From the NCBI GenBank assembly GCA_046327745.1, contig JAXLXV010000013.1:124001-188000 (forward strand): a stretch of DNA of 64,000 nucleotides. The letters are read 5' to 3'. The notes beneath the pieces were generated by a model. It was given only the letters and a program-made list of their open reading frames with translations, had not been told where the DNA came from and did no database searches. Of the stretch, positions 17,875-27,071 are shown one piece after another. Made by a program: the position numbers and the translations under genes. The DNA is from JABAQJ01 sp046327745 (GTDB lineage: Bacteria; Gemmatimonadota; Gemmatimonadetes; Gemmatimonadales; Gemmatimonadaceae). Position 1 is the first letter of the stretch. The number at the start of each line of letters is the position of its first letter.

Positions 17875-17922
17875 TCGTCGCTACCTCTGTCCAACCGGTC
17901 GTGGCTACCGCAGTCCAACCTG
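17875..17922. repeat. Tandem 24-base imperfect direct repeat at a gene end
   Basis: Two abutting 24-base copies, 17875-17898 and 17899-17922, agree at about 20 positions. The second copy contains the end and TAG stop of the VWA-like gene (VGLR-stop). The first would re-encode a near-identical end (VGQR-stop) immediately after it. This looks like a small tandem duplication of the coding end. Confidence 0.7.
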
Positions 17923-19701
17923 GCGTCGCAGCAACCATTCGGCACATAACGCGCCGACCAGCAACACGAAAAGCCACGCAAAGGTGCGCAGGTGTGGCGT
18001 ATCGCCTAACACCTCTCCCCCCCCGACCTTGCCAGCGGCAACACTCGGGCGGCGGGGCAGCAGTTCAGACGATTCGTTGACGACGAGCAGGGCGTTGCCC
18101 CCGCGGACACGCACATCGTACACACCGCGAGCACGCGCCGGAGACTCCGTCGTGGTGATTCCCGGAGCAAACCGAAGCGTGAGGGTGTCCGTCGCATTGT
18201 CACCACGTCGCACAAGAATCGCTTGCACCACACTGTCGGCGGCGCTCCCTCTTCGCCAACGAATCGGGACCCCGGCGCGCAGCGTTCCCTCGATTGGTAC
18301 CACCGCGCGGGCGTCGCCGTGCTCCGCGGCAAGCCAATCGAGAAGACTACCCCACAGCGCCGTGTGGACGCCGACCCCCGCGCCTCCGCGGAAACGCCAT
18401 CTCCAGAATCCCGATGCGCCCACGACCGCAATCCTTCGCGGCCGCTCCCACGCTACAATGGCCACGCGGCGCTCGAGGCGTCGTGCACGTCGAGTCTCGA
18501 GCACCTCAGTTTCACCAACGGGCATGGCAGCGCTCACGTCCAATGGCGGCAGCGAGTCCCAGGCGGAACCGGTCAATGCCGGCGAAATTGGCGACGGTGG
18601 CGCCCCGGTGGCATACCACTCGCCGGTCGACTCCTTGGGCGGCGCGAACAAGAGCAACGAGCCACGCGAAAAGGCGCGAGGATCACCAAAGACCGCGGTG
18701 TCGCCGTGGAGTACCAGCATCGGCGCGGTCCTCGCCGACTGCCTGATCGCCTCCTCCGTGACGGCCGCCATGGTGCCTTCTTCCCGCCAAACACCAGGCG
18801 CAACTCTGAAGAAGCCACGTGTGGGCAATGACACGGTCCCGCGCAAGACGGCGGTGAGCTCACGAACGTCCAGGTCCGGCGAGGTGGAGACGATGACAGC
18901 ACCCGCCCCCGGTGACAAGTCGATAGCCGTGGCCAGCGAGTCATTCCGCGCCTCGCCATCGCCGTCAGACACAACAACTGCCTGCAAGAGCGTGGGCCCG
19001 GCCCCCGACGGCACCTGCAACCTGGCGCGCAGGGTTCGCTCGCCGTAGGGACCTAACGAATCAAGGGCGACGGGAGGTGCCGACCGACTGCCCAGTGTGA
19101 CCTGCAGGTGGCCGTGGGATGCCCCCACCGAACCCGCCGAAACCGTCACGAGCACGTCCAAGGTGTCACCGGTGACGACCGCACGAGGGGCACGCAGCTC
19201 GGCGATGGCCGCGTCACGAACCGCCACTGCCGGCGACACCACGACCTCGGATCCCCGTGGCAGACTGCTGAGCGTTGCCGCGTCATCCAGTTCGCCGTCG
19301 GTGTACACCACGAGCGGACGACCCGCGGCCAGCGCGTTCTCCACCACGGAGTGCACGCGGGAGGCGCCGTCCGCTGGACTTCGGTCGTTGGCCCGGTCGC
19401 CACGCACCGAGTCGCCAAACACCAAGAGCGAGTCCTTCGCTCGTGCGCGCGCTGTCCGCCGAGTCGCGGCGAAGACCGCCGTGTCACGCCCGCGCCGCCA
19501 GCTACTACTTACGTCCAGCGCGACAATGGGAGCCGCCGCATGCTGCAACCCGACGGCAGCATCCAGCAACAACGCGATCAACCCGGTCACCACAATGGCA
19601 CGCAGGGCGGCCGCCACTAAGGCCAAGCCCTTCGGTTGAGTGCCGTACGCGTAGACGGCGGCGCCTATCCCGAGCGCCGCAGCAATGAGCCAAGTCAACA
19701 T
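17905..19701 (-). CDS. Membrane protein with VWA-like domain
   Basis: A 598-residue protein. Two N-terminal hydrophobic segments (about 2-20 and 27-48) are followed by a VWA-like region with the MIDAS-type DVSSS at 63-67 and a later YTDGE strand. A long central region rich in beta-sandwich-like sequence follows, and a C-terminal TM helix (AWLFVLLVGALCAEWLL) precedes a basic tail. This architecture resembles BatA-type or large VWA membrane proteins of unknown role. It is flanked by the M23 peptidase and ftsY, so a cell-envelope role is plausible but unproven. Confidence 0.72.
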   Translation of the reverse strand: MLTWLIAAALGIGAAVYAYGTQPKGLALVAAALRAIVVTGLIALLLDAAVGLQHAAAPIVALDVSSSWRRGRDTAVFAATRRTARARAKDSLLVFGDSVRGDRANDRSPADGASRVHSVVENALAAGRPLVVYTDGELDDAATLSSLPRGSEVVVSPAVAVRDAAIAELRAPRAVVTGDTLDVLVTVSAGSVGASHGHLQVTLGSRSAPPVALDSLGPYGERTLRARLQVPSGAGPTLLQAVVVSDGDGEARNDSLATAIDLSPGAGAVIVSTSPDLDVRELTAVLRGTVSLPTRGFFRVAPGVWREEGTMAAVTEEAIRQSARTAPMLVLHGDTAVFGDPRAFSRGSLLLFAPPKESTGEWYATGAPPSPISPALTGSAWDSLPPLDVSAAMPVGETEVLETRRARRLERRVAIVAWERPRRIAVVGASGFWRWRFRGGAGVGVHTALWGSLLDWLAAEHGDARAVVPIEGTLRAGVPIRWRRGSAADSVVQAILVRRGDNATDTLTLRFAPGITTTESPARARGVYDVRVRGGNALLVVNESSELLPRRPSVAAGKVGGGEVLGDTPHLRTFAWLFVLLVGALCAEWLLRRQVGLR

Positions 19702-19746
19702 GGGGGGACGCGCGTTGCGCGCTGAGGATCGTTCACGCGCGCGTCG

Positions 19747-21000
19747 TCAGTGCGAATTGACGTCAGCCACATGGCTTGCCCCTCGCTCAATCATGCCGAG
19801 ATAGGCCGCCTTGCGCACGTCAAAGCCCGGTCGGTCCGCCGCAGGCAGCGGAAGTCCGCCGGAATAGTCGAGGGCCGTGCGAGGATTGCGTTGGACGCCC
19901 CCCACCAGCACCTCGAAATGGAGGTGGGGCGCGGTTGCCAGCCCGGTAGCTCCTACGTAAGCGACGGTTTGCCCAATACTCACGCGAGATCCTCGATGAA
20001 TCGTAGCAGCAAAGCCGCGAAGGTGTCCGTAGCGGCTGACGGCTCCATTTACGTGCCGAATCTCCAGTGTGTTGCCAAATCCGCTCTTTCGACCCTCAAA
20101 AACCACGATGCCGTCGCCGATTGCCCGAACAGGGGTGCCGCTCGCCGCCGAGTAGTCGGTCCCCTTGTGGGCGCGCCAGATCCCGAGGATTGGGTGCTTT
20201 CGCATCCCGAAGACCGATGAGATCCGCCGGAACTGCAACGGAGCGCGCAGAAAGGCCGCCTCCATCGACTTTCCATCCTGATCATAGTACTTCGCGCTCG
20301 CTCCGTTTTCCTGCCGGATGGCATCGATCTTCCGCGGCCCCGACACGTACTCCGCCGCCAAGACGCGCCCTACACGTTCGGCGCCCGAAGGACCGCGCTT
20401 GCGCTCCAACAGCACGGAGAACGTGTCACCATCTTGCAAATCGCGACTCATGTCGAGCCGATATTCGAAGATGTCGGCGACGTTCCAGGCGAGTTCCGTG
20501 CGTGTCGCCGCCAACAGCTCGACCGCCGCACTATCCATCGCGTCATATAAGGTGGACGTGATGGCCCCGCGCACCACGAGCGTATCGACGGTCCACGGCA
20601 GAAGCTCCTCGCGTTTGATCCAGCCCGTGTCGGTTCGGATCAGGCGAAGCAGACGGTCAATCGCCAGATGCAAGGTAATGGCACGGGGGGCGGAGTCACC
20701 GGGTTGGACGGCGCCAAGGGTGATGCGCATACCGGCGGGCATGCGTCGCGGATCCAGCCCTGACACACCAAGAGCGGCTGCCACATCGTCGCTGGACAAT
20801 CCTGCTCGTCCCAGCACAGCACCTAACGTCTCGCCAGCGGCGAGCGAATCCACTCGATCGGGGGGAAGAACGCGCGACGCGCCGTCCAGCAGTACTTCGG
20901 CCGGGCGGCGCTCAGGGAGGGGGCGAAGAAACCGCAACGCCCCGAAGGCAAGTAGCGCCACCGCCGACCAGGCGATGGCGCGTGCACCTGCTGTCTTCAA
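19747..21000 (-). CDS. M23 family metallopeptidase (MepM-like)
   Basis: A 417-residue envelope peptidase. An N-terminal signal anchor (about 8-22) is followed by a LysM/OapA-like region and an M23 LytM domain with HKGTDYSA and the terminal HLHFEV, giving the zinc ligands. The family cleaves peptidoglycan peptide cross-links. The start is TTG at 21000, overlapping the ftsZ stop (TTGA), so it is coupled to ftsZ. This placement suggests a role in septal wall remodelling; substrate specificity is inference. Confidence 0.9.
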   Translation of the reverse strand: MKTAGARAIAWSAVALLAFGALRFLRPLPERRPAEVLLDGASRVLPPDRVDSLAAGETLGAVLGRAGLSSDDVAAALGVSGLDPRRMPAGMRITLGAVQPGDSAPRAITLHLAIDRLLRLIRTDTGWIKREELLPWTVDTLVVRGAITSTLYDAMDSAAVELLAATRTELAWNVADIFEYRLDMSRDLQDGDTFSVLLERKRGPSGAERVGRVLAAEYVSGPRKIDAIRQENGASAKYYDQDGKSMEAAFLRAPLQFRRISSVFGMRKHPILGIWRAHKGTDYSAASGTPVRAIGDGIVVFEGRKSGFGNTLEIRHVNGAVSRYGHLRGFAATIHRGSRVSIGQTVAYVGATGLATAPHLHFEVLVGGVQRNPRTALDYSGGLPLPAADRPGFDVRKAAYLGMIERGASHVADVNSH

Positions 21001-22217
21001 TCCATCTGTCTCCGAATGAACGTCGGAATGTCCATGTCCGTCAGCTCCGCGCCATCGGTCTTTGGTGGCGGAGCCGTGGGCGGCAGCACGCGACGAACCC
21101 CCTCGCCGGTATTCGGCGGAGCGACCGTCCGAGCCGGTGCGCTACTCGGATACGTGCGCACGGAGCCTGGCCGTTGAGCGTTGATGGGGATCACGTTCTT
21201 GGCCCCCGCGCCCATGGTCGGTATGCCGGCACTCGCCACCACCGTGCTCTGCCCAAGCGCGCGATCGAACCCGGTCGCAATCACCGTGACGCGAATTTCA
21301 CCTTGCATTGCCGGCTCGTGAACAGCACCGAAAATAATCTCAGCGTCGTCACCGGCCGCATCATGCACGATTTCGGAAATCTGGGTCACTTCTCCGAGTG
21401 TAAGGTCGCCCCCACCGGTGATGTTCAGAAGGACGCCGCTGGAACCGTTGATGGACACGTTATCCAGCAGCGGCGATGAAATCGCCTGTTGGGCCGCTTC
21501 CATCGCGCGATTCTCACCGCGACCAATCCCGGTTCCCATCAGGGCAGATCCGCCGTTCGCCATGACCGTCCGCACGTCGGCGAAGTCCACGTTCACCAGA
21601 CCGGTCTTGCTGATCAGCGTGGAAATGCCCTGCGTCGCGTGCAACAGCACCTCGTCCGCCTTCTTCAGCGCGTCGCCAAACGGGATCCCCTTGCCGACGA
21701 CCGCCAGAAGCCGCTCGTTAGGCACGATGATCATCGTGTCGACATGCGCGCGCATGTCGAGGATACCCTGCTCGGCCTGCCGCATCCGCTTCTTGCCTTC
21801 AAACAGGAACGGCTTCGTGACAATGCCGACCGTGAGCGCCCCGGCTTCCTTGGCCAGCTCGGCCACGACCGGCGCCGCACCGGTGCCGGTGCCGCCGCCC
21901 ATGCCGCATGTGACGAACACGAGATCCGCATTCTGAAGCACCCGGCCGACTTCTTCGCGATTCTCTTCGATCGCCTGTCGGCCAATCTCGGGCCGCGCTC
22001 CGGCGCCGAGTCCGCGCGTCAGCTTCTTGCCGATCTGGATCTTCACGTCGGACTTCGAAGCCAAGAGCGCCTGCGCGTCGGTGTTGATCGAGATGAACTC
22101 GACGCCCTCCAGGTGCTCCTCGATCATGCGATTCACCGCATTACCACCACCACCGCCGACGCCGGCCACCTTCATCCGTGCGTTCTGCGACGAGCTCTCC
22201 TCAAATTCGAAGATCAT
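20997..22217 (-). CDS. ftsZ: Cell-division GTPase FtsZ
   Basis: Tubulin-like GTPase of 406 residues that builds the Z-ring. The Gly-rich start AGVGGGGGNAVNRM, tubulin signature GGGTGTG at 107-113, synergy loop VDFADVR, a Pro/Ala linker and the conserved C-terminal peptide DIPTFIRRQMD, which binds FtsA, are all present. I chose the ATG at 22217 because homologues begin here and GGAG lies upstream; a longer frame to 22490 has no FtsZ similarity. It lies 303 bases from ftsA with a terminator between, so it has its own promoter. Confidence 0.97.
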   Translation of the reverse strand: MIFEFEESSSQNARMKVAGVGGGGGNAVNRMIEEHLEGVEFISINTDAQALLASKSDVKIQIGKKLTRGLGAGARPEIGRQAIEENREEVGRVLQNADLVFVTCGMGGGTGTGAAPVVAELAKEAGALTVGIVTKPFLFEGKKRMRQAEQGILDMRAHVDTMIIVPNERLLAVVGKGIPFGDALKKADEVLLHATQGISTLISKTGLVNVDFADVRTVMANGGSALMGTGIGRGENRAMEAAQQAISSPLLDNVSINGSSGVLLNITGGGDLTLGEVTQISEIVHDAAGDDAEIIFGAVHEPAMQGEIRVTVIATGFDRALGQSTVVASAGIPTMGAGAKNVIPINAQRPGSVRTYPSSAPARTVAPPNTGEGVRRVLPPTAPPPKTDGAELTDMDIPTFIRRQMD

Positions 22218-22520
22218 TGCGCGCGTCACTCCCATGCGACGAGAACGGCCGGCCCGTCGGCCGGTATCGACGAGCTCGTGTGCAGAACTTTCCACACCAG
22301 AGCCGGCGAATCGTTGTGAACCGCCGTCAATATAACTCGTTTCGTGACTGTGGCTACGTGCGACTGGGCAATGCCCGTCAAGTGGAGAACTCCACATATC
22401 CACGAGGCAGTTTTCCACACCCCGTGCAGCCAAATCAGGGACTGCTGCTAGCGCGCGGCGCACCAGCGCGCATGGCCGCCGGACCCGCAAGAAAACGGCG
22501 CCCGGAGGCGCCGTGGAGTC
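22218..22520. promoter_or_regulatory. ftsZ upstream region with promoter candidate and TCCAC repeats
   Basis: This 303-base non-coding gap contains the ftsA terminator (22488-22514). On the minus strand, a -10 candidate TATATT lies over 22329-22334, about 110 bases before ftsZ, with only a weak -35. Three DnaA-box-like words are on the plus strand: CTTTCCACA near 22287, ATATCCACG near 22396 and TTTTCCACA near 22411, matching TTATCCACA at 7, 7 and 8 of 9 positions. An inverted repeat GTGGAG-AA-CTCCAC sits at 22382-22395. Confidence 0.45.
22488..22514 (-). terminator. Intrinsic terminator after ftsA
   Basis: Stem of 8 bp, ACGGCGCC / GGCGCCGT with a 4-base loop, over 22495-22514. It is followed on the minus strand by TTTTCTT. 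It lies 6 bases past the ftsA stop and should end the dcw transcript before ftsZ. Confidence 0.8.
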
Positions 22521-23783
22521 TTAGAAGAAGTCCTGCAGCCAGGCCTTCACCCGCTGGGCGAGCTTGTCGACCCCCGGCGTATTCAGCTGCAACTTTCGGG
22601 GTCCGGCGCCGGTGGTGGCGCCAATCGCGTAGCGCGTAGCCGCGTACAAGGCCAGGCCGACCGCCGTGGAGTACTTCGGTGCCTCGACGGCGTCGGCGAG
22701 CCCGCTGATGTTCTCCTTCGGCACGCCAATGCGCACGCCGGTGCCAAAGACGTCGGCCGCCAGCTGCGACATGCCCGGCAGGGCGGCCACCCCGCCCGTC
22801 AGGACAATCCCGGCGCTCAACTTGCCCAGGTAGCCGGACGAATCGATGTCCCGCATCACCAGATCGAAGATCTCATCGGTCCGCTGGTGAATGATGTGCG
22901 CCAACAGGTCCCTCGAGATCTGCCGGTCCCCCTGCGCCATCGTGCTGGGGAGCGTAATGATCTCCGAACGATCCACCATGGGCTCATAGGCGCACCCATA
23001 GCGCTCTTTGAGCCGCTCGGCGTCCGCCTGCGTGACGCCCAGCCCGTGAACGATGTCGTTGGTGACGTTGTTCCCGCCGTAGTTCACGGTGCCGAGGTGC
23101 CGGATCTTGCCCTCATGAAAAACGGCAACGTCGGTGGTGCCAGCTCCAACCTCGATCAACCCGACGCCCAGTTCCTTCTCGTCCTCCGTCAGCGTGGCTA
23201 ACGCGCTTGCTAGCGGCTCGAGGACGAGTTCCTGGACCTTGTATCCGGCGCGCTCGACGGCGCGGCGAAGATTCGTGGCTGGCGCACTTCCGATGGTCAC
23301 CAGGTACATCTCTGTTTCCAAACGCGTGCCGACCATCCCGATCGGATCGCGAATCCCCTCCTGGCGGTCTACCGTGTACTCCTGAGGGATCGCGTGCAGC
23401 AACTCACGGTCCTGCGGGACATCCTGCGCACGCGCGACAGCGTTGGCACGATCCACGTCGGGCTTGGTGATCTCCGAGCCGCTAACCACCACGATGCCCT
23501 TGGAGATCATGGCCTCCATGTGCTCGCCGGCGATCCCGGCGTACACGGATTCCACTTTCGCACCGGCCATGCGTTCGGCGTCGGTGATCGCTTTCCGAAT
23601 CGACTGGGTGGTTTCCTCGATGTCAGCGACCACGCCGCGCCGGAGCCCGGTCGTGCGCGCCTGACCCACCCCAAGCACCTTGATGCCGGGATGCCGAGGA
23701 AGTTCGCCCACCACGTCCGCGATGATCGCGGTCGTTTTCGCTGAGCCGATGTCGAGACCGGCGACGAGACGTTCGACGTTCAT
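22521..23783 (-). CDS. ftsA: Cell-division protein FtsA
   Basis: Actin-like protein of 420 residues anchoring FtsZ to the membrane. Phosphate-1 motif GLDIGSAKTT, SHS2/1C domain around 85-165, phosphate-2 IEVGAGTTDVAVF and adenosine motif LTGGVAALPG are visible. The last residues KLAQRVKAWLQDFF form the amphipathic membrane-targeting helix. It overlaps ftsQ by 4 bases and is the last gene of the dcw run before an intrinsic terminator. Confidence 0.96.
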   Translation of the reverse strand: MNVERLVAGLDIGSAKTTAIIADVVGELPRHPGIKVLGVGQARTTGLRRGVVADIEETTQSIRKAITDAERMAGAKVESVYAGIAGEHMEAMISKGIVVVSGSEITKPDVDRANAVARAQDVPQDRELLHAIPQEYTVDRQEGIRDPIGMVGTRLETEMYLVTIGSAPATNLRRAVERAGYKVQELVLEPLASALATLTEDEKELGVGLIEVGAGTTDVAVFHEGKIRHLGTVNYGGNNVTNDIVHGLGVTQADAERLKERYGCAYEPMVDRSEIITLPSTMAQGDRQISRDLLAHIIHQRTDEIFDLVMRDIDSSGYLGKLSAGIVLTGGVAALPGMSQLAADVFGTGVRIGVPKENISGLADAVEAPKYSTAVGLALYAATRYAIGATTGAGPRKLQLNTPGVDKLAQRVKAWLQDFF

Positions 23784-24493
23784 TGGATGCGGGCGATGAC
23801 CTGGTCTTTGAAACGAAGATCGAGTTCCATGGGATGAACGCGACGCTTGGAAAGATCCTGCTCGACGGGAGCGATCTGCGCCAACTGATCGACGCTCACG
23901 TCAGTCATGGCACGAACGGGAACGGACACCAACAACACGAGGAGTTCGTCCTTGCCGCTTCTTCGGATCTCGCTGATGCGTGCGAATAGGGAAGGATCGC
24001 TCCCCCGCACCTCTCCGAGCAAGCGGAGAATGATCGTATCTCGCTTGGCTATCACGGGCAGATCGATGGGCGTGCGGCTAGGATCGAGCGCCAACTCACG
24101 CCCCTCCTCGTCGAAGGCACGGTACCCTGTCGAAGACGGCACAAGGGCCACTGGCACGTTCTCCTCGATGGTCACGACGAGCGTGGACGGGAGCCGGCGC
24201 GCTATGTCCACGTCCCGAACGTGCGGAAGCGCGCGAACCCGGCGCTCGAGAAGACGCGTGTCGTCCCAGAGGGAGCGCGTGGTATCTATTGCCAGCGCCT
24301 TGGCGATTTCGGCTGGCGACGCATAACGAGTCCCCCGTACTTCGACGTGACGCAACCGGAAGAACGCCATGGGCCGCATAACCGCGAGTCCCCACCAGGG
24401 TGACGTCAGCACGCCGACGATCCCCAGAGCGGCCAGCACTCTTCGGATGCGTCGCTTCGGACGTTCTGGGCCGGTCGGCTCCAACTCGCTCAT
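23780..24493 (-). CDS. ftsQ: Cell-division protein FtsQ
   Basis: A 237-residue bitopic membrane protein. A basic cytoplasmic tail leads to a TM helix at about residues 19-40, then a POTRA domain (RLRHVEVRGTRYASPAEI) and the beta domain. It recruits FtsB/FtsL to the divisome. It overlaps murC and ftsA by 4 bases each. No murB or ddl gene lies between murC and ftsQ, unlike many dcw clusters. Confidence 0.9.
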   Translation of the reverse strand: MSELEPTGPERPKRRIRRVLAALGIVGVLTSPWWGLAVMRPMAFFRLRHVEVRGTRYASPAEIAKALAIDTTRSLWDDTRLLERRVRALPHVRDVDIARRLPSTLVVTIEENVPVALVPSSTGYRAFDEEGRELALDPSRTPIDLPVIAKRDTIILRLLGEVRGSDPSLFARISEIRRSGKDELLVLLVSVPVRAMTDVSVDQLAQIAPVEQDLSKRRVHPMELDLRFKDQVIARIQ

Positions 24494-25902
24494 GCGCGCG
24501 CCGCCAGCAGTTGAAGCATTTCGGCGCCGGTACGTGTGATGTCACCGGCGCCCAGCGTGATCACCACGTCTCCGTCTCTCGCCGCCTGAGCCATCGCTGC
24601 CGCGAGCGCCGAACGTTCGCCTCGCCAAGACACGGCTCGACCGGCCGCGCGACATGCGTCTTCGATCAACGTCGACGTCACCCCGGGCAATGGTGCCTCC
24701 CGCGCGGGATAGATCTCCGTCAAGAAGATCGCGTCGGCACGCGCCAGGGCCTCACCAAACGATGTGGCAAAGTCCCGCGTGCGGGTGAACAAGTGCGGCT
24801 GAAACGCCGCAATCAGCCGACGACCCGGGAAGGTCGCGCGCGCTGCATCCAAGGTTGCCGCGATCTCGGTCGGGTGATGCGCGTAGTCATCGACAACGTC
24901 CACGCCTGCCACGGCGCCCAATCGTTGAAAGCGCCGCTCGACACCCTCAAAGGCTTCGAGCCCCGGCCGCAGCCCGTCGAGTGTGGCGCCCAAGGCGAGC
25001 CCGCTGGCAATGGCGGCGAGTGCATTTCGCACGTTGTGCATGCCCGGCACCTGCAAGCTGACCTCACCCATCACGTCGCCGTCGAAGGAGACCAAGAAGC
25101 GTGTTCGCCCGTGATCGCGGGCCACCTCGCTGGCCACCACACGCGCGTCAGGCGCATCCACACCGTAGCGCAGGACCTCGGCACCGGTCGCCACCCGTAG
25201 CGCGTGCGCGCCGGCATCGTCAGCGCAAACGACGATCGTTCGTGCGGGTGCAAGAAAGCGCTCGAACGTCTCAGTGATATCACGAAGATCGCGATAGATG
25301 TCGAGGTGATCTGCTTCGACGTTGGTAACTACCGCAATCGTCGGCGTCAGGGCCAGAAATGAGCGATCGTACTCGTCAGCCTCAACAACGAAGACGCGCT
25401 CCGAGGCAAATCGAAGGTTACCCCCCCACGCGCCGACGCGGCCGCCAGCCAGGCCCGTGGGCGCCAGTCCCGCGGTCGTGAGCGCTTCAGTGGTCAGCAC
25501 CGTGGTGGTGGTCTTGCCATGCGTTCCGGCGATCGCCACAAGGTCGCCACCAACAACGGCGGCTCCCAACGCCTCGGCGCGACGCACGACGGGCAGCCCA
25601 AGTTCGCGAGCGCGAACGAGCTCTGGATGCGTGCGCGACATCGCGGAGGTGACCACGACCCCGCGGGCTCCCTGAACGTGGGCGGGGTCATGTCCTTCGA
25701 GCACGGTGATACCGGCGCGGTCCAGATCAGCGGCGAATCCCGCTGCGGCGGCCGCGTCGCAGCCCGTAATCGGAATGCCGCGTCTGAACAGAAGCTCAGC
25801 CAGCGCGCTCATGCCGGCGCCCGCGATGCCGACGAAGTGCACCGGACGCGCGTCCGCCACATTCAGGAGCAACGTCGAGACGTCGGTTGGCACGAGCGAC
25901 AT
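24490..25902 (-). CDS. murC: UDP-N-acetylmuramate-L-alanine ligase MurC
   Basis: Mur ligase of 470 residues adding the first L-Ala to UDP-MurNAc. A Rossmann-like N-domain (VGIAGAGMSALA), P-loop GTHGKTTTT, central-domain E-A-D-E-Y-D-R and C-terminal domain DDYAHHPTEI, typical of MurC, are present. It starts at an ATG 50 bases after murG, one of the larger gaps in the cluster. Confidence 0.96.
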   Translation of the reverse strand: MSLVPTDVSTLLLNVADARPVHFVGIAGAGMSALAELLFRRGIPITGCDAAAAAGFAADLDRAGITVLEGHDPAHVQGARGVVVTSAMSRTHPELVRARELGLPVVRRAEALGAAVVGGDLVAIAGTHGKTTTTVLTTEALTTAGLAPTGLAGGRVGAWGGNLRFASERVFVVEADEYDRSFLALTPTIAVVTNVEADHLDIYRDLRDITETFERFLAPARTIVVCADDAGAHALRVATGAEVLRYGVDAPDARVVASEVARDHGRTRFLVSFDGDVMGEVSLQVPGMHNVRNALAAIASGLALGATLDGLRPGLEAFEGVERRFQRLGAVAGVDVVDDYAHHPTEIAATLDAARATFPGRRLIAAFQPHLFTRTRDFATSFGEALARADAIFLTEIYPAREAPLPGVTSTLIEDACRAAGRAVSWRGERSALAAAMAQAARDGDVVITLGAGDITRTGAEMLQLLAARA

Positions 25903-25952
25903 ATGAGAAGTTTCTACAGCGCGAAGCGGTACGGCAAGGGGAACAGAACTCG

Positions 25953-27071
25953 TTAGGTGCTCGTGTTGACAGTCGCGCGCGCAGGTCGCAGAATGGCGAG
26001 CAAGCGTTGGGCAATTTCCGCCGCCGCTGTGGGGCGTGCTCTGGCCCGAGCGCCGGCCGCCAAGGCATCCAGCGCCCCGGGCTGCTGGCTCAATCCGCGC
26101 ACCGTCGCATCGATGCGTTCCACCGAAAGGTCAGACTGCCGCACCCATTGTGCGGCGCCTGCCTCCGCGAGTGCGCGAGCGTTCGCGGTCTGGTGGTCGG
26201 CTGCAGCCGTGGGGAGTGGGACTAGAATCATCGGCACACCCCATGCACACAGCTCCGCCGTGGTCATGGCGCCCGCGCGGGTGAGCGCGAGGGACGACAC
26301 TGCGTAGGCCTCGGCGATTGGTGCGAGGTACGGTCGCACGACGACATGCGCCGACGCACGCGCCGCATGTTTCGCAAAATGCTCTCGGCCTGTTGCCCAG
26401 ATGACGGACCAGCCGGGCGGAATCCCTCGAGCCAACCAGGCATCGACCGCAGCGTTCAACGCCGCCGAGCCCTGCGAGCCGCCAAAGACCAGTAGCACGC
26501 GGTCGTTCGGTGGCAGATCCCACTGTCGCATGGCCTCCTCACGAGGGGCACGCAACGCCGGCGGCGGCTCGATTGGATTGCCGGTATCAGTGGCGCGAGC
26601 ACGTACCGAAGCAGGGAGGGCCTGAATGGCCTCTGGAAAGCCGACGTAGATCTCACGGGCGCTTCCGCTGAACCACCGAATGGTTTGCCCGGGAAAGGAA
26701 TTCGCCTCTTGCAGCACAAACGGAAGGCCGCGCCATCGGCTGTAGAGGAGCGCGGCGCTCGACGCGTATCCTCCCGTAGCGAAGGTGAGCCGTGGCGGTT
26801 CCTTGGCGGCCAGTGCGCGAATTTGGCGCATGGCCTGGGCGAGTCCCACCATGGTCCGCCAGTTGCGCCAGGGACGCGACCGATACAGGGGGTAGAGGTC
26901 GAGGAGCGTATACTGGAAGCCAGCGTTAGGCAGGATGTCTCGCTCGATCCCACGGCTGGCCCCAAGGAAATACGGCTGTACTTCAGGCGCCAACCGCACC
27001 AGTGCGCGAGCCACCGCTAACGCCGGATACAGATGTCCTCCCGTCCCTCCACCGGCAAAGAGGATCCGCAC
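25953..27071 (-). CDS. murG: UDP-GlcNAc transferase MurG
   Basis: GT28 glycosyltransferase of 372 residues making lipid II from lipid I at the inner leaflet. The N-terminal GGGTGGHLYPALA loop, the VFGGSQGSAALN donor site and TRAGAMTTAELCAWGVPMILVP are clear. The GTG start at 27071 abuts the ftsW stop with no spacer. Its TAA stop lies inside one of the recurrent CCTAACG heptamers. Confidence 0.96.
   Translation of the reverse strand: MRILFAGGGTGGHLYPALAVARALVRLAPEVQPYFLGASRGIERDILPNAGFQYTLLDLYPLYRSRPWRNWRTMVGLAQAMRQIRALAAKEPPRLTFATGGYASSAALLYSRWRGLPFVLQEANSFPGQTIRWFSGSAREIYVGFPEAIQALPASVRARATDTGNPIEPPPALRAPREEAMRQWDLPPNDRVLLVFGGSQGSAALNAAVDAWLARGIPPGWSVIWATGREHFAKHAARASAHVVVRPYLAPIAEAYAVSSLALTRAGAMTTAELCAWGVPMILVPLPTAAADHQTANARALAEAGAAQWVRQSDLSVERIDATVRGLSQQPGALDALAAGARARARPTAAAEIAQRLLAILRPARATVNTST

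Noticed and set aside
22280..22420. Replication origin from DnaA-box-like words
   Set aside because: Only three imperfect boxes, no AT-rich unwinding element and no dnaA/dnaN neighbourhood; kept only as a possible ftsZ control site.
20997..22490. FtsZ with a 91-residue N-terminal extension
   Set aside because: The extension has no FtsZ-like sequence and covers the non-coding promoter region; the ATG at 22217 matches normal FtsZ starts.
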